From the NCBI GenBank assembly GCA_017893485.1, contig CM030366.1, positions 72,203,469-72,267,468 on the forward strand: DNA of 64,000 nt, written 5' to 3'. Position 1 is the first letter of the stretch. Every line of letters begins with the position of its first letter. The notes beneath the pieces were generated by a model, which saw only the letters and a program-made list of their open reading frames with translations, did no database searches and had not been told where the DNA came from. Both the position numbers and the translations under genes were made by a program. The stretch is from Hemerocallis citrina. Lineage: Eukaryota > Streptophyta > Magnoliopsida > Asparagales > Asphodelaceae. This document shows positions 1 to 10,792 of the stretch, one piece after another.

Positions 1-1970
1 ACCTATGTACGAGGCGACATCCGCCAGCCACGCCCGCACCGTCTCTCCCTGAGAACAACTGTGGGAGCTCGGCATCAGCCCCGAGCAAGGCGGGTGCCTT
101 CTTCAAGGCACCGCGACCTTGACGCTCGGCGGCGACCCTTTGCTATGCCTGCAACTGTCTTTCTCACCGGTATGGGGGCTCGGCATCTGTCCCTCGCTCA
201 GTTTGGGCTTCTTCAAGCTCATCAACCTATGTACGAGGCGACATCCGCCGGCCACGCCCGCACTGTCTCTCCCTGAGAACAACTGCGGGAGCTCGGCGTC
301 GGCCCCGAGCAAGGCGGGTGCCTTCTTCAAGGGACCGCGACCTTGACGCTCGGCGGCGACCCTCTGCTATGCCTACAATTGTCTTTCTCACCGGTATGGG
401 GGCTCGGCATCTGTCCCTCGCTCGGTTTGGGCTTCTTCAAGCTCATCAACCTATGTACGAGGTGACATCCGCCAGCCACGCCCGCACCGTCTCTCCCTGA
501 GAACAACTGCGGGAGCTCGGCGTCAGCCCCGAGCAAGGCGGGTGCCTTCTTCATGGCACCGTGATCTTGACACTCAGCGGCGACCCTCTGCTACGCCTGC
601 AACTGTCTTTCTCACCGGTATGGGGGCTCAGCACCCGTCCCTCACTCGGTTTGGGCTTCTTCAAGCTCATCAACCTATGTACGAGGCGACATCCACCAGC
701 CACGCCCGCACCATCTCTCCCTGAGAACAACTGCGGGAGCTCGGCATTGGCCCCAAGCAAGGAGGGTGCCTTGTTCAAGGCATCGCAACCTTGACGCTCG
801 GTGGCGACCCTCTGCTACGCATGCAACTATCTTTCTCACCGGTATTGGGGCTTGGCATCCGTCCCTCACTCGGTTTGGGCTTCTTCAAGCTCATCAACCT
901 ATGTACGAGGTGACATCCGCTAGCCACGCCCGCACCGTCTCTTCTTGAGAACAACTGTGGGAGCTCGGCGTTGGTCCCGAGCAAGGCGGGTGCCTTCTTC
1001 AGGGCACCGCGACCTTGACGCTCGGCGATGACCCTCTGCTATGCCTGAAACTGTCTTTCTCACCGGTATGGGGGCTCGGCACCCATCCTTCGCTCGGTTT
1101 GGGCTTCTTCAAGCTCATCAACCTATGTACGAGGTGACATCCGCCAGCCACGCCCGCACCGTCTCTCCTTGAGAACAACTGCGGGAGCTCGGCGTTGGTC
1201 CCGAGCAAGGCGGGTGCCTTCTTCAGGGCACCGCGACCTTGACGCTCGGCGGCGACCCTCTGCTATGCCTGAAACTGTTTTTCTCACCGATATGGGGACT
1301 CGGCACCCATCCTTCGCTCGGTTTGGGCTTCTTCAAGCTCATCAACCTATGTACGAGGTGACATCCGCCAGCCACGCCCGCACCGTCTCTCCCTCAGAAC
1401 AACTACGGGAGCTCGGCGTCGACCCCGAGCAAGACAGGTGCCTTCTTCAAGGCACCGCGACCTTGACGCTCGGCAGCGACCCTCTGCTACGCCTGCAACT
1501 GTCTTTCTCAACGGTATGGGGGCTCGGCATCCATCCCTCGTTCGGTTTGGGCTTCTTCAAGCTCATCAACCTATGTACGAGGCGACATCCGCTAGCCATG
1601 CCCGCACCGTCTCTCCCTGAGAACAAGTGTGGGAGCTCGGCGTCGGCCCCGAGCAAGGTAGGTGCCTTCTTCAAGGCACCGCAACCTTAACGCTCAGCGG
1701 AGACTCTCTGCTACGCTTGCAACTGTCTTTCTCACCGTTATGGGGGCTCGGCATCCGTCCTTCGCTCGGTTTGGGCTTCTTCAAGCTCATCAACCTATGT
1801 ACGAGGCGACATCCGCCAGCCACTCCCGCACCGTCTCTCCCTGAGAACAAGTGTGGGAGCTCGGCATCGGCCCCGAGCGAGGCGGGTGCCTTGTTCAAGG
1901 CACCGCGACCTTGACGCTTGGCGGAGACCCTCTGCTACACCTACAACTATCCTTCTCACCCACATGGGGG
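1..1970. repeat. Tandem array, 224-bp unit, about 8.8 copies
   Basis: The landmark ACCTATGTACGAGG recurs at 1, 225, 449, 673, 897, 1121, 1345, 1569 and 1793, exactly 224 bp apart each time, with no length change in eight steps. Units differ by scattered substitutions. 224 is not a multiple of three, so the frame shifts from unit to unit; the many short ORFs here on both strands are by-products of the repeat, not genes. The array is cut by the left window edge, so total copy number is unknown. It sits inside the Tat-like element upstream of the antisense gene. Confidence 0.95.
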
Positions 1971-2039
1971 CCCGGTTACGACCTACTACCATGTGTTAAC
2001 AAAAATTTTATCAAGGTTTAGAGCGTCCGCCTTCGGCAG

Positions 2040-2402
2040 ATGCCCCGAGTTTTGAGTCGATTTGTTGACCACACTCTCACCCGCGAACAACTCGGGGTTT
2101 ACGGCTTTCACCAGCCCAAACCCCGAACTGTTCGAGGGTGGCAGGGGGGCCATCGACCCTCTGCTCTCTCCGTCCCGAGGCAAACGCTCCGAGCCTTCGA
2201 GCCGTCAAGCTGGCCCTTCTCTCGCCCAAGAACAACCTGGGGTTTACAGCTCTTACAAGCCCGAAACCCCGAACAGTTCGAGGACGGCAGGAGAGCCACC
2301 ATGCTTCGGCTCTATCCGAACCCCCGAACCGATCTGTCGGCCCACCGCTCACCAACGAACAACTCGGGGTTTCATGGCTCTAACGGCCTGAACCCTGAAT
2401 AG
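2040..2402. repeat. Short tandem repeat, about 3 units of 127-144 bp
   Basis: GAACAACTCGGGGTTT-like landmarks occur near 2085, 2229 and 2356. Each is followed by a motif resembling CCCGAACAGTTCGAGG. The units are less regular than the 224-bp array but share the GAACAACT word with it, so the two arrays may be distantly related. No coding sequence is evident. Confidence 0.75.
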
Positions 2403-2800
2403 TCTGAGGGTGATCGATGTGCCTCCGATCCGGAGTATACGGAAATACTGTGTTCTCTGGGTGCCCACCTTCCACAGGCACCCAAATCAAGCGACTCACT
2501 GCCTGACAACCAAAAAGGGGAGTGGGGATTATATAGCCCCCTGAGGCCCACATTTATTGTGTTCGGAAACATGAAACGACAGAAGGCGAAACGTCGCCAT
2601 AAATACTCATGGGAATGCAAAATGTCGCCATTAGTGACGCAGTCGCGTCAGTGGCGACAGTGGCGACCCTTCGTAGCAGACACACCGGCCACCCTCAGCA
2701 ACTGAGACAATCAAGGTTCGAGAAAATGAATGCTATTATTATTACTCATTGCTTACAACTCAATGAACGTCGGTACAAATACAAAGAACAACTCACAAAC
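2403..2800. other. Spacer between repeat and antisense ORFs
   Basis: No gene seen. There is a TATATA-type box in a partly palindromic context (GGGGATTATATAGCCCC, about 2524-2540) that could act on either strand. A short GTGGCGAC-type repeat lies near 2650-2670. Nothing else was identified. Confidence 0.5.
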
Positions 2801-3316
2801 TCACTCGCACTCGGCCTGAAATTCAAACTCGGCACCTCCTTCGGGGCTCTTCCCACACTCGGTTGGATCGGCCTGGGAAGATACTCCCGCCACCGAGCTT
2901 CCTACATCACCGGGCTGGGCCTCATCCAACAGAAATGTCGGAGACCGCCCCGTGGTCGAGTTCCTGGCCTCTTCCATCAGACCCGCACCTAACACCAGCT
3001 TCAGCCTGTGAATCTCCAGCTCTTTCTTAACCACGGCCTCGCGAAGGAAAGACTTCGAAGCCGACCGCCTGCTCGAGGCATCCGATAGGGACCGGTCTGT
3101 CTCGATTACCCACCAGTCCCAATCGGCTATGGCCTTCTTCAGGTGCCCCACCTCCAGACCGAGCTCTCCAGATCTGTTTAGAAAATAATTCTTAGCGGCT
3201 GCTCGGTCCCGAGCCTGTTTTCGGTAGCCAGCCAAAACTACCTCCCAAGCCTCCTTCCCCGCTCGAGTCAGAGGTACATCGGCAGAAATGGGGTCGGCGA
3301 TCCGGGTCCCGTGCAT
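2801..3316 (-). pseudogene. Small helical ORF downstream of the antisense gene
   Basis: This minus-strand frame of about 171 codons starts at ATG 3316. It is preceded by a splice-acceptor-like TTTTGGTAG, so it may be a later exon rather than a separate gene. The middle of the protein is charged and helical (GKEAWEVVLAGYRKQARDRA, then a Glu/Leu/Lys-rich stretch ending near KKELEIHRLKL), which suggests coiled coil. The tail is low-complexity. It lies in the same orientation as the larger antisense gene at 3474-5939 and carries no retroviral catalytic motif. I do not recognise a specific family. It may be the distal end of the antisense transcript or a duplicated helical segment. Confidence 0.4.
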
Positions 3317-3473
3317 CTACCAAAAGATGAAAGCAAATATCACAAAAAACACAAGTCTGGAAAGATCGGCCCAAAAAAGTAAATTTCATTTCTTTCAAAA
3401 GTTTGATACAAAAGCCGCGGTGGCCAGTCCGCTTAAGGCAGTTACATCAAAAATGAAAAAAGAAACAAAAACT

Positions 3474-5939
3474 AGTCTATTCTTGAGGGGAGCGGTGGCA
3501 CCTCTTCATCGCCCTGGACTCCCCCCGTCTCGTCACCACCAGGGGTTAGCGGCAGGTCCGCCTGCCATCCATAGCAGAGGTGGTCTACGCTCTGCTCGGG
3601 GTAGATCTGCTTAAAATGGGACTTGGCCTGTTCATACGTCTCGTCCTGCGCCAGCATCAGAGTCTCCCCCAAGGCCGACTCCATCTCCTCCAGGGCCTTC
3701 TTCCCCTTCTCCGCCTCGGCCACGATCTTCGCCTCTAGATCCTCTCGATCCTACTTGTGGATTTTGTAGAGCGACTCTATCTGGGCCTCGTGGACGGCCA
3801 CCATGGTCCTTGCCTCTTTCAGCTCATCCGTGACCTTGTTCAGTTCACGGAGGTACTTCTCCGCATTCCGCCTCTCGATGTATATCTCCTTCTCCAAGAA
3901 CTTGTGGTAGTGCTGACCATGGAGCATCGCCTATCCGAAGAGAGAAAGATCAGAAAAACTCCGCCAAGCTAATGAGAAAAGTGGAACCAAGCCAACTTAT
4001 CGAGAGGTGTGCCTAAGACCACTGCATGTAGGCCTGGTCCGCCGTTTGTGCCGCCAGGGCCATCAAATCACGCTCGGTGGCGGCCTTCGAGACGAACTCG
4101 ACTGACACAGGCCCATCGAGCAGAGAATCCCCCTGCACGATCGACCAATCAGGAGAAAAGGGCAGCGTACCCTGCCTGCCCACCATCTCCGCGGCTGTCG
4201 TCCTTATAGGGGGGAGCCCTTTTTTCCGGGGCATCCACTGTCTTACCCGAACCACCCCCAGCATACCGAGCCGCCCTCGACGAATGGGAGTGGTGGGAGT
4301 GGTGCCTCTTGACCCTCTTCACTGGGGAAGGCTCCTTGGCCACCGGGGTCGGTCCCTTGGAGGACCCTCCGGCCTGCGCAGCCAGCTTCTACTTCTCGGC
4401 CGCTATCCTCTCCTGCTCGGCCTTCTTCTTCTTCTCTATCCTAGCCTTCTTGGCGACAGCAAGCAAAATCTTCTTAACATCTGCCTGTTGAGTTGTCATC
4501 CCTGCAAAAACAGAAAGGAGAAAAGCTAACGTTAACACGAAGGCAGGAAAATGAACAAATTCGGAAAGAAACATACTAGGGTCGGCAAGGACTCAATCCG
4601 GCCCGGGCGAGGTGTATCTCGGTCACTCGAGGCCATGCAATACTGTGCCCCCCGACTATCTTCTCCACCTTCTTCCACTCCTTGGGGGTCAAGTCGCTCC
4701 GCTTCAGAGGCTTGTGGTTCGGCTTGACGAAGTTCCACCTGGTCGGAATTCCCCAAGACCCCTCAGTCCGAACCACAAAATACTTTTCTTTCCACCCCTT
4801 TATAGAGTCCGGATGACCGTGCATGACCTTCTTATGCGGCCTCGGTGAAAAGTAAAAAATCCCCTCCTGATCTCCGAGCGAGCCGATCCCAATAACGGCT
4901 CGGAAATACGTCAGCCTCGGCGTCACTCCCTTCTCTTGGCACTTTAGTATAAAGCAGACTAGATGCTTCCAAGAGTTCAGACCGTACTGCATAGGGCACA
5001 ACCTCACCCAGTTCAGAACCCTCTTAACAAAAGGATGCAGAGGCAGCCTCAGCCCCGAGAGGAAGGCATCCTCGGGGAACATACAGTAACCCGGCGCCAG
5101 AGCCGTAGTGGGCCGAATACCTGGGCTCGGAATGAAGATCTCGAACTCCCACAGAATATAGTAGGCGGCCCTAAGAATGTTAAGATATTCCACTTTCAAA
5201 ATGCTCGGGATGCTATCAGCGCAAATTTTCACCCGAGTGTGTCTTCGCCCAACACCGGAGGGATCGGTTCGATATCCTTAATATTGTCGGGATACATCCG
5301 AATCGACCCTGGATTCTTGAAGGAGACCCGGGGAAACTCGAGACCCGGTCTCGGTGCGTACTCATCTGGTGAGGAAGGGCTGTGTGGGATGGTCAAGACT
5401 TTCTTCTTCCGACGAGGGTTCCGCTCGGAAGACGGCGTCGACAAAGGGGGAAGGAGTGGAAGATCTTCTCCAACCCCGATCGGCCTTCCCGCCGTGCCCT
5501 GTCCAGCGTCTCCTTGGGCAGCCTCTCGTTCGTCGACCTCATCCTCCTCTTCGTAAACACCCTGGACCTCGGGATACTGACCCTCCTCGTCTTCCTCCTC
5601 ACCCTCGGCACCCTACTCCTCCTCGTCTTCCTCCTCGCCCTCGGTGCCTTCCCCCTCCTCTTCCTCATCGCCCTCCTCCTGATCCTGCTCCTCCTCTTCC
5701 TCGCCGTCCCCCTCATCCTCTTCCTCCTCTTCACCCTCGTCCATGGGCACCTTTCCTGGCCTTCTGGACCTCAGCGGGGACACCACGAAGGCTACATCGT
5801 CCCCATCGTCCGACCCAGGGTCGGTCAGAACCTCCTCCTTCACCTTATACTTACTCAAGGATGAGGGCGTCTCCTGCTCAGATTCCTCTGCGGAACGGCC
5901 TGATGAGCTAGCCTCGGATCCGAACTGAGTTCGCGACAT
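3474..5939 (-). pseudogene. Antisense extra gene of the Tat-like element (gypsy-associated 'Transposase_28'-like protein), broken
   Basis: The gene starts at ATG 5939 (MSRTQFGSEASSSG) with a very acidic Glu/Asp-rich N-terminus. An in-frame TAG lies near 5613, and the same frame then continues to 5229. A frameshift near 5230 leads into a globular segment (4576-5232) with FPEDAFLSGLRLPLHPFVKR and a WKHLVCFILKCQEKGVTP stretch. This resembles the plant family annotated as putative gypsy-type transposon protein (Pfam Transposase_28). An intron is visible from GTATGT at 4576 to TTTTTGCAG ending at 4502 (75 bp). A second probably ends at CGGATAG near 3937. The last exon (about 3936-3474) is coiled coil (for example EKEIYIERRNAEKYLRELNK) with one TAG stop where CAG is likely. 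The function of this family is unknown. Family assignment is by eye. Confidence 0.6.
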
Positions 5940-6080
5940 TACTAAAAAGAAAGTACTAACCTGGAGCGTAGGAATTTACGGTCACCGGAAAGTATCGTCG
6001 ACGGCAAGTAAGAATCCCGCTCTTGTTAAAATTGGAAAATGAGTAATAAAGTGAAGAAGAAATGAGGGAGGGGGAGGGGG

Positions 6081-6202
6081 TTTTAAAGGGGAAAGCGATT
6101 CCTCGATTTCCGCAAAAATGATCTGGCCGTTGGATCTTAACTACCAAGATCCAGCGGCCACCAAGATCTGGAAACGCTTTGATCTTTGCGCCCATGACGT
6201 CA
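6081..6202 (-). promoter_or_regulatory. Candidate promoter of the antisense gene
   Basis: Reading the minus strand upstream of ATG 5939, a TGACGTCA palindrome (6195-6202, an ACGT-core element of the kind bound by plant bZIP factors) is followed by a TATA-like CCTTTAAAACCC (about 6080-6090). A pyrimidine-rich leader then runs to the start codon. Position, order and spacing fit a plant Pol II promoter driving antisense transcription inside the element. No transcript evidence is available. Confidence 0.4.
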
Positions 6203-6267
6203 GCAATAGGAATAAAATTACCCCACTACCCTACCACTTTTTCTCTCCAAACATGCTTTGTCGACAA

Positions 6268-7216
6268 GTCAGTAGGGTTGACGCTCGGATAGTATCGCGA
6301 GCCAATAATTCTTCTTCTATTTCACAGAAGGGTCGACGATCGGATAGTACCGCGAGCCAATAATTCCTTTTCTATTCCACCGAAGGGTCGACGCTCGGAT
6401 AGTATCGCGAGCCAATAATTCCTCTTCTATTTCCACAGAAGGGTCGACGCTTGGATAGTATCGCGAGCCAACAATTCCTCTTCTATTTCACGGAAGGGTC
6501 GACGCTCGGATAGTACTGCGAGCCAATAATTCCTCTTCTATTTCACAGAAGGGTCGACACTCGGATAGTATCGCAAGCCAATAATTCCCCTTCTATTTCC
6601 ACAGAAGGGTCGACGCTCGGATAGTATCACGAGCCAATAATTCCTCTTCTATTTCATGGAAGGGTCGACACTCGGATAGTATCGCGAGCCAATAATTCCT
6701 CTTCTATTTTCCACAGAAGGGTCGACACTCGGATAGTATCGCGAGCCAATAATTCCTTTTCTATTCCACAGAAGGGTCGACGCTCGGATAGTATCGCGAG
6801 CCAATAATTCCTCTTCTATTTCCACAGAAGGGTCGACACTCGGATAGTATCGCGAGCCAATAATTACTCTTCTATTTCACGGAAGGGTCGACGCTCGGAT
6901 AGTACCGCGAGCCAATAATTCCTCTTCTATTTCACAGAAGGGTCGACACTCGAATAGTATCGCGAGCCAATAATTCCTCTTCTATTTTCACAGAAGGGTC
7001 GATGCTCGGATAGTATCGCGAGCCAATAATTCCTCTTCATTTCACAGAAGGGTCGACACTCGAATAGTATCGCAAGCCAATGATTCCTCTTCTATTTCCA
7101 TAGAAGGGTCGATGCTTGGATAGTATCGCGAGCCAATAATTCCTCTTCTATTTTCCACAGAAGGGTCGACGCTCGGATAGTATCGCGAGCCAATAATTCC
7201 TCTTCTATTTCACAGA
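6268..7216. repeat. Tandem array, about 56-bp unit, 17 copies
   Basis: The unit holds GGGTCGACGCTCGGATAGTA, then TCGCGAGCCAATAATTCC and a TCTTCTATTTCACAGAA spacer. I count 17 copies of the AGCCAATAATTC landmark at 55-57-bp steps between about 6300 and 7190. Each unit contains an inverted repeat, GCTCG...CGAGC, separated by about 10 bases, able to form a small hairpin. Length varies mainly in the T/A spacer. Confidence 0.92.
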
Positions 7217-7740
7217 AGGCTCGGAGCTCGGATGGCACCGCGAGCCCCAACTACCCTCCTTTGATTCAGAGGGGCTCGGAGCTCGGATATCACCGCGAGC
7301 CCCAACTGCCCTCCTTTGATTCAGAGGGGCTCGGAGCTCGGATATCACCGCGAGCCCCAACTGCCCTCCTTTGTTCAGAAGGGCTCGGAGCTCGGATAGC
7401 ACCGCGAGTCCCATCTACCCTCCTTTTCAGAGGGGCTCGGAGCTTGGATGGCACCGCGAGCCCCAACTACCCTCCTTTGATTCAGAGGGGGCTTGGAGCT
7501 CGGATATCACCACGAGCCCTAACTGCCCTCCTTTGTTCAGAAGGGCTCGGAGCTCGGATAGCACCGCGAGCCCCATCTACCCTCCTTTGATTCAAAGGGG
7601 CCCGGAGCACGGATAGCACCGCGAGCCCAGACTACCCTCCTTTATTCAGAAGGGCTCAGAGCTCAGATAACACCGCGAGCCCCATCCATCCTCCTTTGAT
7701 TCAGAAGGACTCAGAGCTCGGATGACATCGCGAGCCTCAT
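7217..7740. repeat. Related tandem array, about 55-bp unit, 10 copies
   Basis: It directly follows the previous array. The unit is GGCTCGGAGCTCGGATAnCA, then CCGCGAGCCCCAACTnCC and a CTCCTTTGATTCAGAGG-type spacer. The first nine landmarks (GCTCGGAGCTCGGAT) are spaced 48-60 bp apart. The GCTCGGAT...CGCGAGCC core is shared with the preceding array, so the two arrays probably diverged from one ancestral unit and expanded separately. Confidence 0.88.
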
Positions 7741-8040
7741 GAGCCCTCCTCTTGTCACGAGGGACTCGTCTGCCGACCCCTAGTGCTCGACAAACCGAGC
7801 CCCAGAAGAAGACCTCACCTCCTCCTCGCTCTTCCAACTAGTGAGGAGATCGTCCACCGACCCTCGAAGCCTGGTCGCCGACCCTTGGTACTCAACAAAA
7901 CGGGCCCCAACGGGAGACCTCGGCGTCCCCTCGCTCTTCCAACTAGCGAGGGGATCGCCTACCGACCCCTGGAGCTTGTCCGCCGATCCCCAGGGCTCGT
8001 CTGCCGACCCCAAGCCTCGGCAACCGTCGCTCTGGCTCTC
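7741..8040. repeat. Two to three degenerate ~105-bp repeats
   Basis: CGCTCTTCCAACTAGTGAGG near 7827 recurs as CGCTCTTCCAACTAGCGAGG near 7932. The motif GCCGACCC recurs around 7773, 7873 and 8003. It lies between the 55-bp array and the 3' LTR. Confidence 0.65.
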
Positions 8041-8221
8041 CCCTCTCCCAGACTTGGCCTCCCGCGCAAAATCTAATGAGGGGTCCCTTCCTCCTACCCC
8101 CTGGCATCTTCAGGAATATCAGATCCTACCTTTTACCCCAACATCCACCCTGATCTTCCCACAGAGGCGAAGAATCACTCCTACATGGCTAGTTCACCCA
8201 GCCCTACAGGAGTGTGGGGCT

Positions 8222-8810
8222 TGTGATATGGGTCAGGAATAACGTGGCCCGTCCTGGGCCACAGGATCCCCTCAGGATACGCGCTCTTCCTGATCCTCCG
8301 GATCCGCCACGTCAGCGTCGGATTACTGCCCGGACCTCTGCCACGTCAGCCCGGAAACCGCCCCGGCGTCTGCCACGTCAGCCCTATACCGTCCGGTTTT
8401 CCACCGCTTCAGCCACTCGGGCAACCGGGTCCAGACCCGGCCCCAAACGGGCCCAGACCCGATTGGCATCCCGTATAAATACCAGATCCTCCCCCCTGGA
8501 TTCAGGAAATCAAAACTTTTCTACTCAAACCCTAGTTACTGTTACTCTCCCTTAGTGACTGACTAGATCGTCAGAGGGTCTGCCACCGGGACCAATCCTG
8601 GTATTCCGAAACCGTCTGCAGGTACACGAGACCATCGAATCTGAGCCCCAAAGATCCGAGCCAAGCATCGGCCTCCACCTCAATACCGCCTACCCCAGTA
8701 CCATTCGTCCAATCGAGGGCCGTCTACATAGGAGTCTCCTCCTTCAATACAAATCGAGTACGAACTCACGCCTAGTGCATCCACACGCCTCCCAAAAACA
8801 AACCGCATCA
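8222..8810 (+). mobile_element. 3' LTR of the Tat-like element (589 bp)
   Basis: It begins TGTGATATGG straight after a purine-rich tract and ends AACCGCATCA. It contains a TATA box at 8474-8480 (TATAAAT). A pyrimidine-rich R/U5-like region follows with GACTAGATCGTCAGAGGGTC, typical of plant Ty3/gypsy LTRs. The partner 5' LTR is outside the window, so the TSD cannot be checked; CTAAC at 8811-8815 is the predicted right-hand copy. Confidence 0.75.
8474..8480 (+). promoter_or_regulatory. TATA box of the Tat-like LTR
   Basis: TATAAAT lies within CCCGTATAAATACC, about 250 bp after the LTR start and upstream of the CT-rich R/U5 region. This fixes the element's transcription direction as plus, opposite to the gene at 3474-5939. 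Confidence 0.65.
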
Positions 8811-10298
8811 CTAACCAAGATATGAAGAAAGACTATGTATGGGGGGTTATTTTATTGGTCGTTAGTTCTTCTCTTGAGATGTCATGATGGTCATGGAAAA
8901 ATTTCTCACCTCTTTTGTTTGAAATTGGAAGCACTACTGTTAACTTCCTTCTTCTTTGCTGCTGATTCGATCTTACCTAAATGCTTGTAGTAATGGCTGC
9001 AACTAAATGCTTGCAGATGTTAGGCCTTATACAAATGCACAGAATGCTCCGATTTGGAAAAAAAAAAATAATAATAAAATTAATCGCTATGAAACGATGG
9101 TATTTTACTTGAGCTCCAAAAGTTACGAATGCTGGATTAATATGACATTGTAAGACTTTCTTTCTGCTTATTGAAGCACTGGGGGGGGGAGTCGATTTTA
9201 ACTCTTAGGACGAATAACTTGTGTTGTTTTCCCCGTCTTTAGTAGAGATGCATAAGTTTGCCTTCTCACTCAGGGTTAATTATTGCGTTGTATGTTTTTT
9301 TTATGCTTATTGAAGCACTAGAGCAAAAATCGATTTTAACTTTTTGGCCGACTGACTGTTTTGTTGTGCCCCGTTTTTTGGTAGAGATTCATATGCTTGC
9401 CTTCTAAGGGTGCTCTAAAAAAGAAGATGAAGAATTACAGACAAAAATTTTAAACATATATATATCTAATCTGAGTATAGATTTTGTCTTGCAAATGAAT
9501 AATTGTGTTTATTTTTCTTATATTTGTCTATAAGAACATATTCCATGATTCAAAGAAAAGGATATAGAACCTAAGATGAGAAGGCTTAAATGTCTTCTTA
9601 CTCTAAAGGAAACTGCACTGATCTTAGGAGCTCTATGTATTGATTAGTTATAGGTGGCTATAGTTTTGAGGAAGAAGGATTGGAAACTCAACATGAAGAT
9701 TGGATTAAATCTACATCTCAATGGTTAGCAACAAAATAGTAATATGAATCAGTCATTATAAACGAACAATAACAGCAGGAAGGTTGGGTTGGTGTTGGGG
9801 TGGTGCTGTCAGAGTGGGAGGTGGAGGGATGCGGCAGAGGCGAGGAGATGGGGACAAGGGTTTAGGTTGGCGCCGGGGGCGGTGGAGCGACAGGGAGAGA
9901 AAAGAAGATAGTTAGATAGAAAGGGGTGGGTGGTGGTGCGATGCGGCATGGGAACGATGCAGGGTATTTGGAGTGCCGGCGGGGTGACGGCGACGGTGCC
10001 GGCTATGCAAGAGAGGGGAGAAACAGTTAGTGAGAAAAATAGATGCAGAGTGAGCATTTGAATGTTTTGATTTGGGCTACACGTGCGGTGCACATGCATA
10101 TGTATATTTGTTGAATTTAGTTTAAATGTATATTTCACTGATATATTTGATTACAAATCTCAATCCTCCCATCATAATATTAGATATGAGAGATAATATT
10201 AGAGATGTCTGATACAAGAAAAATACCGATACTTTTGCTTTTCCGAACAATAAATGAGATAACCATTAATCAATCAATCCTTATTGTGGTTATAAATA
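8811..10298. other. Unassigned flank with a 139-bp tandem duplication
   Basis: No gene recognised. GCTTATTGAAGCACT at 9166 recurs at 9305, each followed by AATCGATTTTAACT-like sequence and a GTAGAGAT/GCTTGCCTTCT motif, giving an imperfect ~139-bp tandem duplication (about 9166-9440). A GC-rich patch at about 9770-10030 opens frames on both strands but is low-complexity (GGCGGTGG, GGTGGTGG runs) and shows no protein signature. The rest is A/T-rich. Confidence 0.5.
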
Positions 10299-10792
10299 TC
10301 TAATCATTGAAGGGCGAGGATGACCAGTGAAGCAGCTTCTCCTCCTCCTCCATCCCCCACCTCCTCCTCCTCCTCCACCACCACCTAACCTTCCTCCGAC
10401 ATCTCCTTTCCTGCTCCATCTTCCCCCCACTCACTCTCAAAACCATTTCACCCCTTCCTCCATTTTCTTCTAGTAACTACCACCTTCTCAACTTGTACCT
10501 TCATTACTGCTCCATTGCATTGATGGTTACTCAGGTTTCTTTTGGGCTGTCAGAGCTGGAGATGAGTGGCTGTGGGCCCAGCGAGTGGGTCCTTCACCAC
10601 CATTCACCCTCGCCACTGACGTCCCCCCTCCCCTACCCCTCTCTCTGTGCATCCACCTTCAATCCCTCTACCATCTCCTCCACCTACTTCACTACCCAAC
10701 CCTGCTGCTATCCGCTCCTGCACCCCCACCCATTCCAGCTGGCCAACCCTCTCGATGAGGACAATAGGAGGCTCAGACATTTTTGATCCCTC

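Larger units (their letters stand above)
1..8810 (+). mobile_element. 3' portion of a Tat-like Ty3/gypsy retrotransposon, left end outside window
   Basis: I read this stretch as the region downstream of pol, plus the 3' LTR, of a large plus-strand Ty3/gypsy element. The 3' end is an LTR (8222-8810) with a plus-strand TATA box. It is preceded by a purine-rich tract (AGGAGTGTGGGGCT) and ends in AACCGCATCA, an end I associate with plant Tat-type LTRs. Upstream lie tandem arrays and an antisense, intron-containing gene. Extra ORFs between pol and the 3' LTR, some antisense (for example gene 23 of maize Grande1), together with tandem repeats in the same spacer, are established for the Tat lineage. 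The gag-pol region and 5' LTR would lie left of position 1, so the clade call is inference from architecture. A non-autonomous derivative lacking pol is the alternative. Confidence 0.6.

Noticed and set aside
61..1914. Dozens of open frames on both strands across the first 1.9 kb
   Set aside because: They recur every 224 bp in shifted frames and simply read through a tandem repeat; no conserved protein motif, and the unit length is not a multiple of three.
5354..5911. Plus-strand open frames of 160-185 codons
   Set aside because: They are the complement of the acidic Glu/Asp-rich N-terminus of the antisense gene and give only Leu/Pro/Ser/Arg-rich low-complexity peptides.
6268..7740. CRISPR-like regular array of short repeats
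   Set aside because: The whole ~56-bp unit is repeated; there are no unique spacers, no cas genes, and the context is a plant retrotransposon.
9809..10138. Minus-strand 109-codon frame as a secreted protein
   Set aside because: Hydrophobic/Ser/Pro-rich translation of a GGCGGTGG-type low-complexity patch; no homologous feature and no promoter or splice context.
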